From an uncultured Lachnospiraceae bacterium (GTDB taxonomy: Bacteria; Bacillota_A; Clostridia; Lachnospirales; Lachnospiraceae), in NCBI GenBank assembly GCA_902767195.1, contig CACXGS010000245.1, positions 1 through 20,243 of the forward strand: a stretch of 20,243 nucleotides of DNA, read 5' to 3'. Both the position numbers and the translations under genes were made by a program. This document shows, one piece after another, positions 9,027-16,530 of the stretch. The notes under the pieces were generated by a model. It was not told where the DNA came from and did no database searches. It saw nothing but the letters and a program-made list of their open reading frames with translations. How positions within the stretch are numbered: the first letter of the stretch is position 1; each line of letters begins with the position of its first letter.

Positions 9027-9053
9027 TTCGTTAGAAACAAGGAGGTGTTTTAA

Positions 9054-9803
9054 ATGACAGACCGTCAGTCCAAAATCATTAAACTGGTGAACACCCACCA
9101 GAAGATTGAAGTCAGTAAACTGGCTACTCTTTTAAATGTATCTCAGGTTACAATTCGCAAGGATCTGGACCATTTGGAAGAGGAAGGGCTTCTGTCCAGA
9201 GAACATGGATTTGCCCTGATCAAAAATGCTAATGATATCAACACTCGGCTGGCCCTCCACTATGATAAAAAGCTGGCGATTGCCACCCGGGCTGCAGAAA
9301 TGGTGAACAATGGGGAGACCGTCATGCTGGAATCCGGCTCTACCTGTACTTTGCTCGCAGAACAACTGGCAAAATTGAAAAAAGACATCACCATTATTAC
9401 GAATTCTGCCTATATTGCCATCCGAATCCGTGAATTACCTATAAGAAAGGTGATTCTTCTGGGCGGAGAATATCAGAAAGATTATCAGGGCATGGTTGGC
9501 CCTCTGGTTCGGAAGTGTGCCAAAGAATTCTTCGTGGATAAATTCTTTGTCGGCACAGACGGTTTTATTCCTTCTGCAGGCTTTACCTGCGATGACATGA
9601 TGCGAGTAGAAACGATGGAATACATGTCAGATGCAGCCAAGAGAGTGATCATACTGGCTGACTCATCCAAGTTTCGCCAGCAGGGAGTTGTCATTCAGTC
9701 CACTTTCTCGGACGTGAATTGTATTTGCACCGACCCGGATATTGATCCCGAGGTAAAAGCCATCCTGGAAAAGCACAATATAGACGTTATTATAGCAGAA
9801 TAA
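9054..9803 (+). CDS. DeoR/GlpR-family transcriptional regulator
   Basis: This is a DNA-binding repressor of the DeoR/GlpR family, whose members usually sense phosphorylated sugars. The 249-residue protein has an N-terminal winged helix-turn-helix (about 4-57; recognition region KLATLLNVSQVTIRKDLDHL). The wing reads SREHGFA where RRHGGA-like sequence is usual. A DeoRC sensor domain follows: the phosphosugar-binding loop ESGSTCTLLAEQL (93-105), then TNSAYIA (116-122), LLGGEY (135-140) and LADSSKF (201-207). A near-ideal AAGGAGGTG ribosome site fixes the start. DeoR regulators often sit beside a sugar kinase or transporter, but here the next gene is an HPr-like protein, so the regulon is not evident. 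Autoregulation is plausible. Confidence 0.92.
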   Translation: MTDRQSKIIKLVNTHQKIEVSKLATLLNVSQVTIRKDLDHLEEEGLLSREHGFALIKNANDINTRLALHYDKKLAIATRAAEMVNNGETVMLESGSTCTLLAEQLAKLKKDITIITNSAYIAIRIRELPIRKVILLGGEYQKDYQGMVGPLVRKCAKEFFVDKFFVGTDGFIPSAGFTCDDMMRVETMEYMSDAAKRVIILADSSKFRQQGVVIQSTFSDVNCICTDPDIDPEVKAILEKHNIDVIIAE

Positions 9804-9851
9804 CCATTATTTTACCGAAATATCTTTTTAGATTTATTTTTATAATCGTTG

Positions 9852-9885
9852 CCACAACGCATTCAACTATTTGAATATGTTGTGG
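9852..9885 (+). terminator. Stem-loop after the DeoR gene
   Basis: A 15-bp stem pairs 9852-9866 with 9871-9885 around CTAT, with one G-T pair and one mismatch. The sequence after it (AAACTTTCTTTGATTTG) is T-rich but lacks an immediate T run. It is probably a weak terminator, although a protein-binding dyad is possible. It separates the DeoR gene from the promoter of the HPr-like gene. Confidence 0.5.
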
Positions 9886-9939
9886 AAACTTTCTTTGATT
9901 TGATTCCCGTTTTTCATGATTTTTATGGATTATCCCGTA

Positions 9940-9968
9940 TTTTCATTTGTTCTTTGTCGTGATATCAT
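9940..9968 (+). promoter_or_regulatory. Candidate promoter for the HPr-like gene
   Basis: An extended -10 element, TG-A-TATCAT (9960-9968), lies 17 bases after TTTTCA (9940-9945). The leader would be about 50 bases. If real, the HPr-like gene can be transcribed independently of the DeoR gene. Confidence 0.45.
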
Positions 9969-10025
9969 AGAGTCATACGGAAGATATTAGAGATACTAAA
10001 GAATACTTAAAAAGGTCGGTGTTAT

Positions 10026-10265
10026 ATGGTTACACAATCCATCTGTATTGATTCCTTTGAAAAGATTCAGCAGTTTGTTGATATCATGAATCGTTTTAGC
10101 GGAAAGTTTGATCTGGTTTCAGGCTGTAATGCTGTGAATGCGAAGTCTGTCATGGGCATTTTCAGTCTGGATATATCACGCCCTATATCTCTGTACATTT
10201 ATAATGAAGATACCGCTGATCCGGTACTTCGGGCTATTGAGTCTTTAGGAATCACAGATAAATAG
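10026..10265 (+). CDS. HPr-like protein lacking the phosphocarrier histidine
   Basis: The 79-residue protein has the size and pattern of HPr, the small phosphocarrier of the sugar phosphotransferase system. The region VNAKSVMGIFSLD (37-49) matches the HPr segment around regulatory Ser46, here Ser41. The GLHARPA-type loop that carries His15 in HPr is replaced by residues about 9-14 (DSFEKI) with no histidine, and the whole protein contains none. It therefore cannot act as a His phosphocarrier, but it could be a substrate of HPr kinase. The known parallel is Bacillus Crh, which lacks His15, keeps Ser46 and helps CcpA in catabolite repression. That role is inferred here. The ribosome site (AAGGTCGGTG) is modest. 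The DeoR regulator lies upstream and a strong terminator follows. Confidence 0.82.
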   Translation: MVTQSICIDSFEKIQQFVDIMNRFSGKFDLVSGCNAVNAKSVMGIFSLDISRPISLYIYNEDTADPVLRAIESLGITDK

Positions 10266-10321
10266 AACCTCATTAATAATGAATACAGGAAACAGAGAAC
10301 TTCCTGATTTATATTAAAAAG

Positions 10322-10397
10322 GAAGAGGCTGTTAATAATAATTGTGCCGGCAGCTCCGAAGGAGAATTGACCGGCTGTTATTATTAACAGCCTCTTC
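10322..10397. terminator. Long bidirectional hairpin between convergent genes
   Basis: A perfect 19-bp stem pairs 10322-10340 with 10379-10397. Inside are GCCGG/CCGGC (10346-10350 with 10371-10375) and a tip CTCC-GAA-GGAG (10354-10364), so almost the whole 76 bases can fold. T-rich sequence follows on both strands: TTTCATTTTC on the plus strand and CTTTTTAATA on the minus strand. It lies between the HPr-like gene (+) and the cyclophilin gene (-), so it should terminate both. Confidence 0.88.
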
Positions 10398-10417
10398 TTT
10401 CATTTTCATATATTCTT

Positions 10418-10939
10418 CTATCGCTCAATCTTCACCGGTTCCGGATACTCTTCTCCAAAAGTATCTACTGTCACCGTTTTCATAACCTGCTTCTCATATG
10501 GAGAATCACGGAATGTCTTTACAGACGCTATCTCATCTACCACATCCATGCCTTCTATCACTTTGCCAAAAGAAGCATACTGTCCATTCAGATGGGGGGC
10601 ATCCTTGTGCATGATAAAGAACTGGGATCCTGCGGAATTCGGCATCATAGACCTGGCCATGGAGAGAACTCCTCTCGTATGCATCAGCTTATTGGGAAAT
10701 CCATTCATCATGAATTCACCCTTGATGCTGTAGCCCGGATTCCCTGTTCCTGTCCCCAGAGGGCATCCTCCCTGAATCATAAATCCTTTGATCACACGAT
10801 GAAAAATCAATCCGTCGTAAAAGCCTTTGTTAATCAATGATATGAAATTATTCACTGTATTGGGCGCAATCTCCGGATAGAGTTCAGCCTTGATCACTTT
10901 CCCTGTGTCCATGGTAATGGTTACAATTGGGTGTGCCAT
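10418..10939 (-). CDS. Cyclophilin-type peptidyl-prolyl cis-trans isomerase
   Basis: The enzyme catalyses cis-trans isomerisation of Xaa-Pro bonds and assists protein folding. The 173-residue single-domain protein shows the cyclophilin active site: FHRVIKGFMIQGG (47-58, with R48, F53 and Q56), then SAGSQFFIM (102-110), then NGQYASFGKV (118-127). The tryptophan linked to strong cyclosporin binding in human CypA is replaced by histidine, as is usual for divergence in bacteria. No signal peptide is visible, so it is probably cytoplasmic like PpiB. Its AGGAGG site overlaps the TAG stop of the upstream SGNH hydrolase gene (TAGGAGG), leaving only 14 bases between the two frames, so translation and transcription are probably coupled. 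Confidence 0.95.
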   Translation of the reverse strand: MAHPIVTITMDTGKVIKAELYPEIAPNTVNNFISLINKGFYDGLIFHRVIKGFMIQGGCPLGTGTGNPGYSIKGEFMMNGFPNKLMHTRGVLSMARSMMPNSAGSQFFIMHKDAPHLNGQYASFGKVIEGMDVVDEIASVKTFRDSPYEKQVMKTVTVDTFGEEYPEPVKIER

Positions 10940-10953
10940 AGTCGTTTATCCTC

Positions 10954-13431
10954 CTATTGTTCAATAATGTTATTCTTTATCAGATAATCTGCCATCTGAG
11001 ATCCGAACTGTCCCTGGGCAAATTTGGTCAGGTGCAGATAATCCGAACTCAGAATATCCATATTATCTTTGGTAAGAAAATTATGCGAGTATTTGTATGC
11101 CGTAAATCCGGCATCGCTCTTGTTGTTCCAGAAGTTGGCGATAGCATCCAGCCGCTGCTGGAAGGTATTCATAACCGATTCTGAAGGTGACCCTTTGTTA
11201 TTCCGGAGTAAAAGATCCACAAAGACCACTTTGATCTTCTTTTTCCCCTCTTTTTGCCTTGCATTTCCCGCTTCGGAAATCCGGGTGAGCAGGAGATTCA
11301 CCGCCCCGGTGAAATTATTATTGTCCGTGTTGACAGCGGGATCCAGGGAGGACCCCAGCTTCTCTATTCCTGCATACTTGACATCGTTGGTTCCTGCCGC
11401 CAGAATCACAACATCATAATCTTTAAAAGTTCCCGGGTTCTTTTCTCCGTCCTCCGTCTTAATCAGCCCTCCCACGGAGTCTGCGTAGCGCTTATCGTAA
11501 AGTAAAGCGTCTGCCCTGGACAGAGCCTCCATAGGCTCATACTTGGGAGTTCCGGCAAAATTAATGGAATAATTGGCTGTAAGGCAATGCTTCTTCACAG
11601 ACTTGTCATAAGTAATCGTCCCCAGATACGTATAAGTTGCGCCGGGTATCGATACGTTGGTAAAGCGGACACCTGTCAGCTGATTAATCCTTCTTGGATA
11701 GGAGAAAGTAAATCCTCCGGTATAATAGGGATCCTTCGTACTGGTCACTGCGGTATATGGTGTTCCGTAAGTAATACTGTCTCCGATAAACAGAACCTTT
11801 GACCCTTTGGAGAAATCAGGGGAGGCGTTCTTTACACGGAAGGTCTTATCATAGTCACTGTATATTTTCTTCCCGTTCATCCAGGCATATGCCCTCACAG
11901 TATAATAAGGCCTGCTGTTGCTGTAATCTGCCAGCGTCAGGCTTTGTGTTACTCCGCTTCCGGCAGATACCGTCTTGCACAGACTGAAGGAAGACCCGTC
12001 TGCACTGTTTAAAATCTCATATCCTTTGGCATGGGGAGATCTGCCCCATGTTAATTTCACACTGCTGCCTGACACCTGGGCACTTACTACGGCCGGTACA
12101 GCCAGGTAGAATACTTCTCCATCCCTGCAGCTCCACTTGATTTTGCTTCCGGACCCACTGGAGGCCTTTGCCCTGACCATATAGATCAGAGGATTGATCG
12201 AGGGATCTAAATAATAGGTATACTTCAGATAGCTCTGATTTGCGCTCAGAGAGTTCCCCTCGGAAAAGATCTCCGAATAGGAACTGGATCCGCTCCCCAC
12301 CTTTCTCTCTTTTCCGGATGCGGTAACCTTGCTGTATATATCATAATTACCGGAACCGCCTATCCTCGTCCAGGTCAGCTTCACCTGGTCAGGCTTCCAG
12401 AGAGCTGTCACTTCCGGTGCATCAGCCAGGGTCATGATCCCTTCACTGTCGAACCTGCTGAAACTGATCCGGCTTCCACTGCCATAAATCTGCTTGACCG
12501 TATAGCTGTAAAGGGCAGAGGGATTCAATCCCTTGTCCGTATAGGTATAATTACCTGTACCTGACGGAGCTACCTGGACAATCTGCTTATAGGAACCGCT
12601 CCCTTCCCTGCGAAAAATCCGGTACTTCAGTCCGGCAACCGCAGCAAAAACGACACGGTTATTCACTTTGTTATCCTTTGTTACGGCAGAGGTGATTACG
12701 GACTTGAGCTGGGGAGCATCCGGCTGCTTTACCGTGACCGTGATCTTTCCCGCCACTCCGTTGTGGGCCAGAGCATAAACGTATGTCTTTCCTGCACCGG
12801 TTCCTGTAATCTTTCCCTTATTGTCAACCGTGGCAATCCCCGGATCGGCTGTCTGCCACCGGGTTCCTTTTACCACCGGTTTGGAAGGGCTGACTTTTGC
12901 TTTCAGCGTGACTGTTCTGCCGCCGGTGAGAGTCACCTTTTTCTTTGACGGTTTCACCGAGGAAGCGTTCTTCTTGGGAACACCAGCCTTGACGCAGACC
13001 CATAAGCTCTTCTTTCCGGCAGTCTTTCCGTTATATGGGATCACCCTGAAATAGACGGTCTTTCCCTTTTTGTAATCCAGGGTTATGGTCCGAAAACCGC
13101 CGGGAGCCGCCTTTCCCTTTGTATAAGTGGCCTTCAGAGCCTCCTTATAACCCTTTGATTTCTTAAAAGAATAAAGGATCTTATAGCGGGTGGCGTTCTT
13201 TGCCTTCGTCCAGAATAATTCCACCGGCCGGTATCCTTTATTATACCTGGCCCGGCTGATTCCTTTCGATCCTTTTGAAGTTTCGGCTCTCAGAAGGACA
13301 ACCCGCCCCGGCGTATCCTTTGCATATACCGTAACAGAGTTCGTTATCAGTGTCATAGACAGCACGATCATGACTATCGCCAGTATATACATTCGGCTTA
13401 TCGTTATGACCCAGTTACTGCTTCTTTTCAT
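10954..13431 (-). CDS. Secreted SGNH/GDSL hydrolase with Ig-like and Fn3-like repeats
   Basis: This is an 825-residue secreted or surface protein with a C-terminal esterase or deacetylase-type hydrolase domain. A hydrophobic signal segment spans about 14-36, with likely cleavage after VYA. A fibronectin III-like module lies at about 65-150. A bacterial Ig-like (BIG2-type) module lies at about 160-235 (IATVDNKGKITGTGAGKTYVYA region). Three more Fn3-like modules span about 240-540. The SGNH domain fills 545-825: block I FIGDSITYG (Ser552 nucleophile), block III GTND (680-683), and block V DYLH with Asp797 and His800. No LPXTG motif or SLH repeat is seen, so anchoring is unclear. The substrate is unknown. 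Acetylated surface glycan is a guess supported only by the rhamnose genes nearby. A GGAGAG site precedes the ATG. Confidence 0.88.
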   Translation of the reverse strand: MKRSSNWVITISRMYILAIVMIVLSMTLITNSVTVYAKDTPGRVVLLRAETSKGSKGISRARYNKGYRPVELFWTKAKNATRYKILYSFKKSKGYKEALKATYTKGKAAPGGFRTITLDYKKGKTVYFRVIPYNGKTAGKKSLWVCVKAGVPKKNASSVKPSKKKVTLTGGRTVTLKAKVSPSKPVVKGTRWQTADPGIATVDNKGKITGTGAGKTYVYALAHNGVAGKITVTVKQPDAPQLKSVITSAVTKDNKVNNRVVFAAVAGLKYRIFRREGSGSYKQIVQVAPSGTGNYTYTDKGLNPSALYSYTVKQIYGSGSRISFSRFDSEGIMTLADAPEVTALWKPDQVKLTWTRIGGSGNYDIYSKVTASGKERKVGSGSSSYSEIFSEGNSLSANQSYLKYTYYLDPSINPLIYMVRAKASSGSGSKIKWSCRDGEVFYLAVPAVVSAQVSGSSVKLTWGRSPHAKGYEILNSADGSSFSLCKTVSAGSGVTQSLTLADYSNSRPYYTVRAYAWMNGKKIYSDYDKTFRVKNASPDFSKGSKVLFIGDSITYGTPYTAVTSTKDPYYTGGFTFSYPRRINQLTGVRFTNVSIPGATYTYLGTITYDKSVKKHCLTANYSINFAGTPKYEPMEALSRADALLYDKRYADSVGGLIKTEDGEKNPGTFKDYDVVILAAGTNDVKYAGIEKLGSSLDPAVNTDNNNFTGAVNLLLTRISEAGNARQKEGKKKIKVVFVDLLLRNNKGSPSESVMNTFQQRLDAIANFWNNKSDAGFTAYKYSHNFLTKDNMDILSSDYLHLTKFAQGQFGSQMADYLIKNNIIEQ

Positions 13432-13479
13432 CCTGTGCTCTCCAATCTGTTATTCTTCAAATAAATAAGTAATAACAAA

Positions 13480-13537
13480 ATATCGGTTTGTGTGTGCAAA
13501 ACTCTGGAAAACAGCTGTCACATCTACAAACCGGTAT
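13480..13537 (-). terminator. Terminator after the AbrB-like gene
   Basis: Arms at 13480-13491 and 13526-13537 pair over 12 positions with one mismatch, and further inner pairing (CACA/TGTG) is possible. On the minus strand the hairpin is followed by TTTTGTTATTACTTATTT. It lies about 20 bases after the AbrB-like stop codon and before the SGNH hydrolase gene. I could not assign a clear promoter for the hydrolase in the remaining 48 bases. Confidence 0.65.
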
Positions 13538-13558
13538 CTTTAGTATGTGAATATGTGT

Positions 13559-13822
13559 TTATTCGGAGATCTCGAATCCGGCGATCCTTGCCAGCTCCCG
13601 AATAGAATCTCTGGAAACCTTCTTGCCTTTATACTCGATCAGGTCTTCACACTGACCGGTAAAGATATCACTGGGATTATACTTCTTAATAATGATCCTG
13701 TCATTCTCCGTGAAAATCTCCAGCGGCTCTCTCTCCCCGATATCAAAGCTCTTGCGGAGTTCCATGGGCAGAGTGATTCTTCCTAACGAATCCAGCTTTC
13801 TCACGATTCCTGTACTTTGCAT
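13559..13822 (-). CDS. AbrB/SpoVT-family transition-state type regulator
   Basis: This is a small swapped-hairpin DNA-binding protein of the AbrB family, whose members control growth-phase and stress genes in Firmicutes. I start it at MQSTGIVRKLD (87 residues), because the ATG five codons upstream lies inside the AGGAGG site (13829-13834). The N-terminal 45 residues closely follow Bacillus AbrB: STGIVRKLDSLGRITLPMEL, then EPLEIFTENDRIIIKKY. The C-terminal part (CEDLIEYKGKKVSRDSIREL) differs from Bacillus AbrB and probably mediates oligomerisation. It has its own consensus promoter and terminator, so it is a single-gene unit between the surface-polymer operon and the SGNH hydrolase. Target genes are not evident from sequence. 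Confidence 0.92.
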   Translation of the reverse strand: MQSTGIVRKLDSLGRITLPMELRKSFDIGEREPLEIFTENDRIIIKKYNPSDIFTGQCEDLIEYKGKKVSRDSIRELARIAGFEISE

Positions 13823-13926
13823 TCTATTCCTCCTCATCTGTTTATCTAGTCCTGCCAGGCTGTCATATTAATATCTTCGGTTCCGGTCGGACAGCTGTAA
13901 TCCTGCTACGACTTTTTGTGGCCCTC

Positions 13927-13955
13927 ATTATAATTCCTTTACTGGAAAATGTCAA
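13927..13955 (-). promoter_or_regulatory. Perfect consensus sigma-A promoter for the AbrB-like gene
   Basis: On the minus strand TTGACA (13950-13955) and TATAAT (13927-13932) are separated by exactly 17 bases. The -35 box contains the rfbC stop codon (13952-13954). The leader of about 98 bases before the ATG includes a possible stem GCTGTC/GACAGC (13859-13864 with 13890-13895), which could be regulatory. Confidence 0.9.
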
Positions 13956-14572
13956 CAAAAATGGTAAAACTGTTTGTTTTTACCATTTGCAATTCCGGGC
14001 CATTCCTGGTCCTTCAAAGAGAGGGTCAGAGGGGTCCCGTCCTCCAGCCGGTACCCTTCGCAGGAAGGGCTTCCCATATATTCTCCAACCAGCTGGGGCC
14101 ACTCGATCCCTATGTCAGGATCATTCCAGGCAATCCCTCCCTCGTCATCCGGCCGGTAAAAGTCAGTGCATTTGTAACAGAATTCCGCCTCGTCTGACAA
14201 CACAAGAAAACCGTGAGCAAAACCTTCACTAATATAAAACTGCCTGTTGTTTTCCTTTGACAGTATGATGCCGTGCCACTGACCATAAGTCGGACTGCCC
14301 TCCCTAAGGTCCACTGCCACGTCAAATACTTCTCCCCGGATCACACGCACCAGTTTCCCCTGGGGGTGCTCCTTCTGGAAATGAAGTCCCCGGAGTACCC
14401 CTTTTTTGCTCATGGACTGATTGTCCTGAACAAACCGCATATCAAGACCTGCTTCCAGCATATCTCTGTAATTATAGGTTTCCATGAAATATCCCCTGGC
14501 ATCTCCGTGAACCATGGGTTCAATCACATAGAGCCCCTCAATATGTGTCGGCAGTACTTTTATCTGTCCCAT
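13952..14572 (-). CDS. rfbC: dTDP-4-dehydrorhamnose 3,5-epimerase
   Basis: The enzyme epimerises C3 and C5 of dTDP-4-dehydro-6-deoxy-glucose, the third step of dTDP-L-rhamnose synthesis. The 206-residue cupin has GDARGYFMETY (23-33), RGLHFQ (61-66, with H64 as the likely base), GFAHGF (117-122) and Y133 as the likely acid. Compared with the usual length of about 185 residues it has a longer stretch after IEWP (about 160-180) and a C-terminal tail. The last dozen codons, from about residue 195, are also the terminator hairpin, so the ANGKNKQFYHFC tail probably reflects RNA structure more than enzyme function. A GGAG site precedes the ATG. It is the last gene of the operon, 37 bases after rfbD. 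Confidence 0.96.
   Translation of the reverse strand: MGQIKVLPTHIEGLYVIEPMVHGDARGYFMETYNYRDMLEAGLDMRFVQDNQSMSKKGVLRGLHFQKEHPQGKLVRVIRGEVFDVAVDLREGSPTYGQWHGIILSKENNRQFYISEGFAHGFLVLSDEAEFCYKCTDFYRPDDEGGIAWNDPDIGIEWPQLVGEYMGSPSCEGYRLEDGTPLTLSLKDQEWPGIANGKNKQFYHFC
13959..13988 (-). terminator. Terminator hairpin inside the 3' end of rfbC
   Basis: An 11-bp perfect stem AAATGGTAAAA/TTTTACCATTT (13959-13969 with 13978-13988) has an 8-base loop. On the minus strand the stem ends in TTTTTGTTG, a T run that passes into the rfbC stop codon. It therefore sits wholly within coding sequence and should end the five-gene operon right at its last codon. Confidence 0.8.
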
Positions 14573-14609
14573 TCTTATCTCCTGTTATCTTCTGTCTTCC
14601 TAATGCTCT

Positions 14610-15464
14610 TTATATACAATGCATATCCCGTATATAGCGGGCCAGGGCATCCTGCCAGGGAGGAAGTCTTTTAAATCCTCTTTCTGACAGCCTGCTTTTG
14701 TCCAGTCTGCTGTTAAAGGGACGGATTGCTTTTGCGCCGTACTCCTCGCTGCTCACAGGCTTGACGGTAACACTCATCCCCGCTGTGCGGAAAATCTCCC
14801 GGGCAAAATCGTACCAGCTTATGTATCCGCCTTCATTGGTGGCATGATAGGTGCCATACTGATCTGTGGAAATCATATCCGCCAGAAGAACTGCCAGGTC
14901 CGGCGTGTAGGTAGGCGTACCGAACTGGTCATCCACTACCGTCAGCACATCGTGGGTCTTTCCGATCCGCAGCATGGTCTTCACGAAATTATTGCCGTGC
15001 ATGCCGAAAACCCAGGCTATTCGCACAATAAAATGTTTCGGCACCCACTGTCTGACGGCCTGCTCCCCTTCGTACTTGGTCTGTCCGTAAACATTCAGGG
15101 GCTTCGTCACCGGGTCATCCGGCTGCCAGGGTCTCTCTCCCTGTCCGTCAAACACATAGTCCGTTGAGAGGTACAGCATCTTGCAATCCTGTTTTCCGCA
15201 GGCCCGGGCCAGGTATTCTGTTCCCCGGGCATTCACATTTCTGCATTCCTCTTCATGATCCTGGGCAGCGTCCACTGCCGTCCAGGCCGCACAGTGAATC
15301 ACCACATCGGGTTTTTCTTTTTCCATCAGCCGGTTCACGGCGTCCTGATCGGTAATATCCAAACTGTCTATATCCACACCGACTGCCTCAAAGCCCCGGG
15401 AGTTCAGCTCTGTCATCACATCGCTGCCCAGCTGGCCTTTGGCTCCGGTTACAAATACTTTCAT
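14610..15464 (-). CDS. rfbD: dTDP-4-dehydrorhamnose reductase
   Basis: The enzyme reduces dTDP-4-dehydro-L-rhamnose to dTDP-L-rhamnose with NAD(P)H, the last step of the pathway. The 284-residue short-chain dehydrogenase has the nucleotide loop GAKGQLG (7-13), STDYVFDG (100-107) and the catalytic YGQTK (Tyr126, Lys130). The substrate-binding end includes RPFNSRLDKSRL. Its length fits the family. An AAGGTG site precedes the ATG. It follows rfbB by 22 bases and precedes rfbC by 37, and the order A-B-D-C is one of several known for these operons. Confidence 0.96.
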   Translation of the reverse strand: MKVFVTGAKGQLGSDVMTELNSRGFEAVGVDIDSLDITDQDAVNRLMEKEKPDVVIHCAAWTAVDAAQDHEEECRNVNARGTEYLARACGKQDCKMLYLSTDYVFDGQGERPWQPDDPVTKPLNVYGQTKYEGEQAVRQWVPKHFIVRIAWVFGMHGNNFVKTMLRIGKTHDVLTVVDDQFGTPTYTPDLAVLLADMISTDQYGTYHATNEGGYISWYDFAREIFRTAGMSVTVKPVSSEEYGAKAIRPFNSRLDKSRLSERGFKRLPPWQDALARYIRDMHCI

Positions 15465-15486
15465 CCGCTTTGCACCTTCCCGGAGT

Positions 15487-16518
15487 TTACGCGTTCTTCA
15501 GGCGCTCTCCATACATTTTCTCATAATATTGGGTATATTCTCCGGAAACGATACGCTCCCACCAGTCTTTGTTGTCCAGATACCACTTGATCGTCTTCTG
15601 AATGCCCTCATTGAACATGGTCTCCGGAAGCCATCCCAGCTCTCTGTGAATCTTGGCTGGATCAATGGCATAACGCATATCGTGTCCTTTCCGGTCTGTC
15701 ACATGGGTGATGAGGGATTCCGGTTTGTCCAGAGCATGACAAATAAGCTTTACAATGTCAATGTTTCTCATCTCATTGTGGCCGCCGCTATTATAAACTT
15801 CCCCGACCTTTCCTTCCCGGATAATCAGGTCAATAGCCCTGCAGTGGTCCTCCACATAAAGCCAGTCTCTCACATTCAGTCCTTCCCCGTAAACGGGAAG
15901 TGATTTATCATCCAGCGCGTTGGCAATCATCAGGGGAATCAGCTTCTCCGGGAACTGATAAGGGCCGTAATTATTGGAGCATCTGGAAATGGTTACCGGA
16001 AGCCCGAAGGTCCGGTGGTAGGCATTGACCAGAAGATCTGCTCCGGCCTTGGAAGAACTGTAAGGGCTGCTTGTCTTCAGAGGGGTCTCCTCTGTGAAAA
16101 AGAGATCCGGACGGTCCAGAGGCAGATCCCCATATACTTCATCCGTAGACACCTGATGATACCTCTTTACCCCGTATTCACGGCTGGCATCCATCAGGAC
16201 CTGGGTTCCCAGGATGTTGGTTTCGAGGAATATGGCAGGGTTCTCGATGGAACGGTCCACATGGCTCTCCGCCGCAAAATTCACCACGATATCCGGTTTC
16301 TCCTCTTCAAACAGGGCAAAGACTGCTTCCCTGTCGCAAATATCAATTTTCTCGAACCGGAAGTTAGGGTTATCCATAGCATCTTTCAGCGTCTCAAGAT
16401 TCCCCGCGTAGGTGAGCTTGTCAATGCAGACAATCCTGTCTTCCGGATGTTTCTCCAGTTCATAATATACAAAATTCGCTCCGATAAATCCGGCTCCGCC
16501 GGTCACTAGAATAGTCAT
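15487..16518 (-). CDS. rfbB: dTDP-glucose 4,6-dehydratase
   Basis: The enzyme converts dTDP-glucose to dTDP-4-dehydro-6-deoxy-glucose using tightly bound NAD+. The product is 343 residues from the start chosen here. The first two codons of a longer frame (GTG CAT) overlap the AAAGGAG site, so I prefer the ATG at 16518, five bases after that site. Motifs are GGAGFIG (7-13), STDEVYG (124-130, with the Asp-Glu acid-base pair) and YSSSK (153-157, Tyr and Lys of the SDR site). SRCSNNYGPYQFPEKLIP is typical of the substrate-binding region. The gene lies 12 bases after rfbA, so the two are tightly coupled. Confidence 0.96.
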   Translation of the reverse strand: MTILVTGGAGFIGANFVYYELEKHPEDRIVCIDKLTYAGNLETLKDAMDNPNFRFEKIDICDREAVFALFEEEKPDIVVNFAAESHVDRSIENPAIFLETNILGTQVLMDASREYGVKRYHQVSTDEVYGDLPLDRPDLFFTEETPLKTSSPYSSSKAGADLLVNAYHRTFGLPVTISRCSNNYGPYQFPEKLIPLMIANALDDKSLPVYGEGLNVRDWLYVEDHCRAIDLIIREGKVGEVYNSGGHNEMRNIDIVKLICHALDKPESLITHVTDRKGHDMRYAIDPAKIHRELGWLPETMFNEGIQKTIKWYLDNKDWWERIVSGEYTQYYEKMYGERLKNA

Positions 16519-16530
16519 ATGCACTCCTTT

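Noticed and set aside
13823..13837. Upstream ATG for the AbrB-like gene
   Set aside because: That ATG lies directly at the AGGAGG site, so the site would have no start to serve. The ATG at 13822 is properly spaced.
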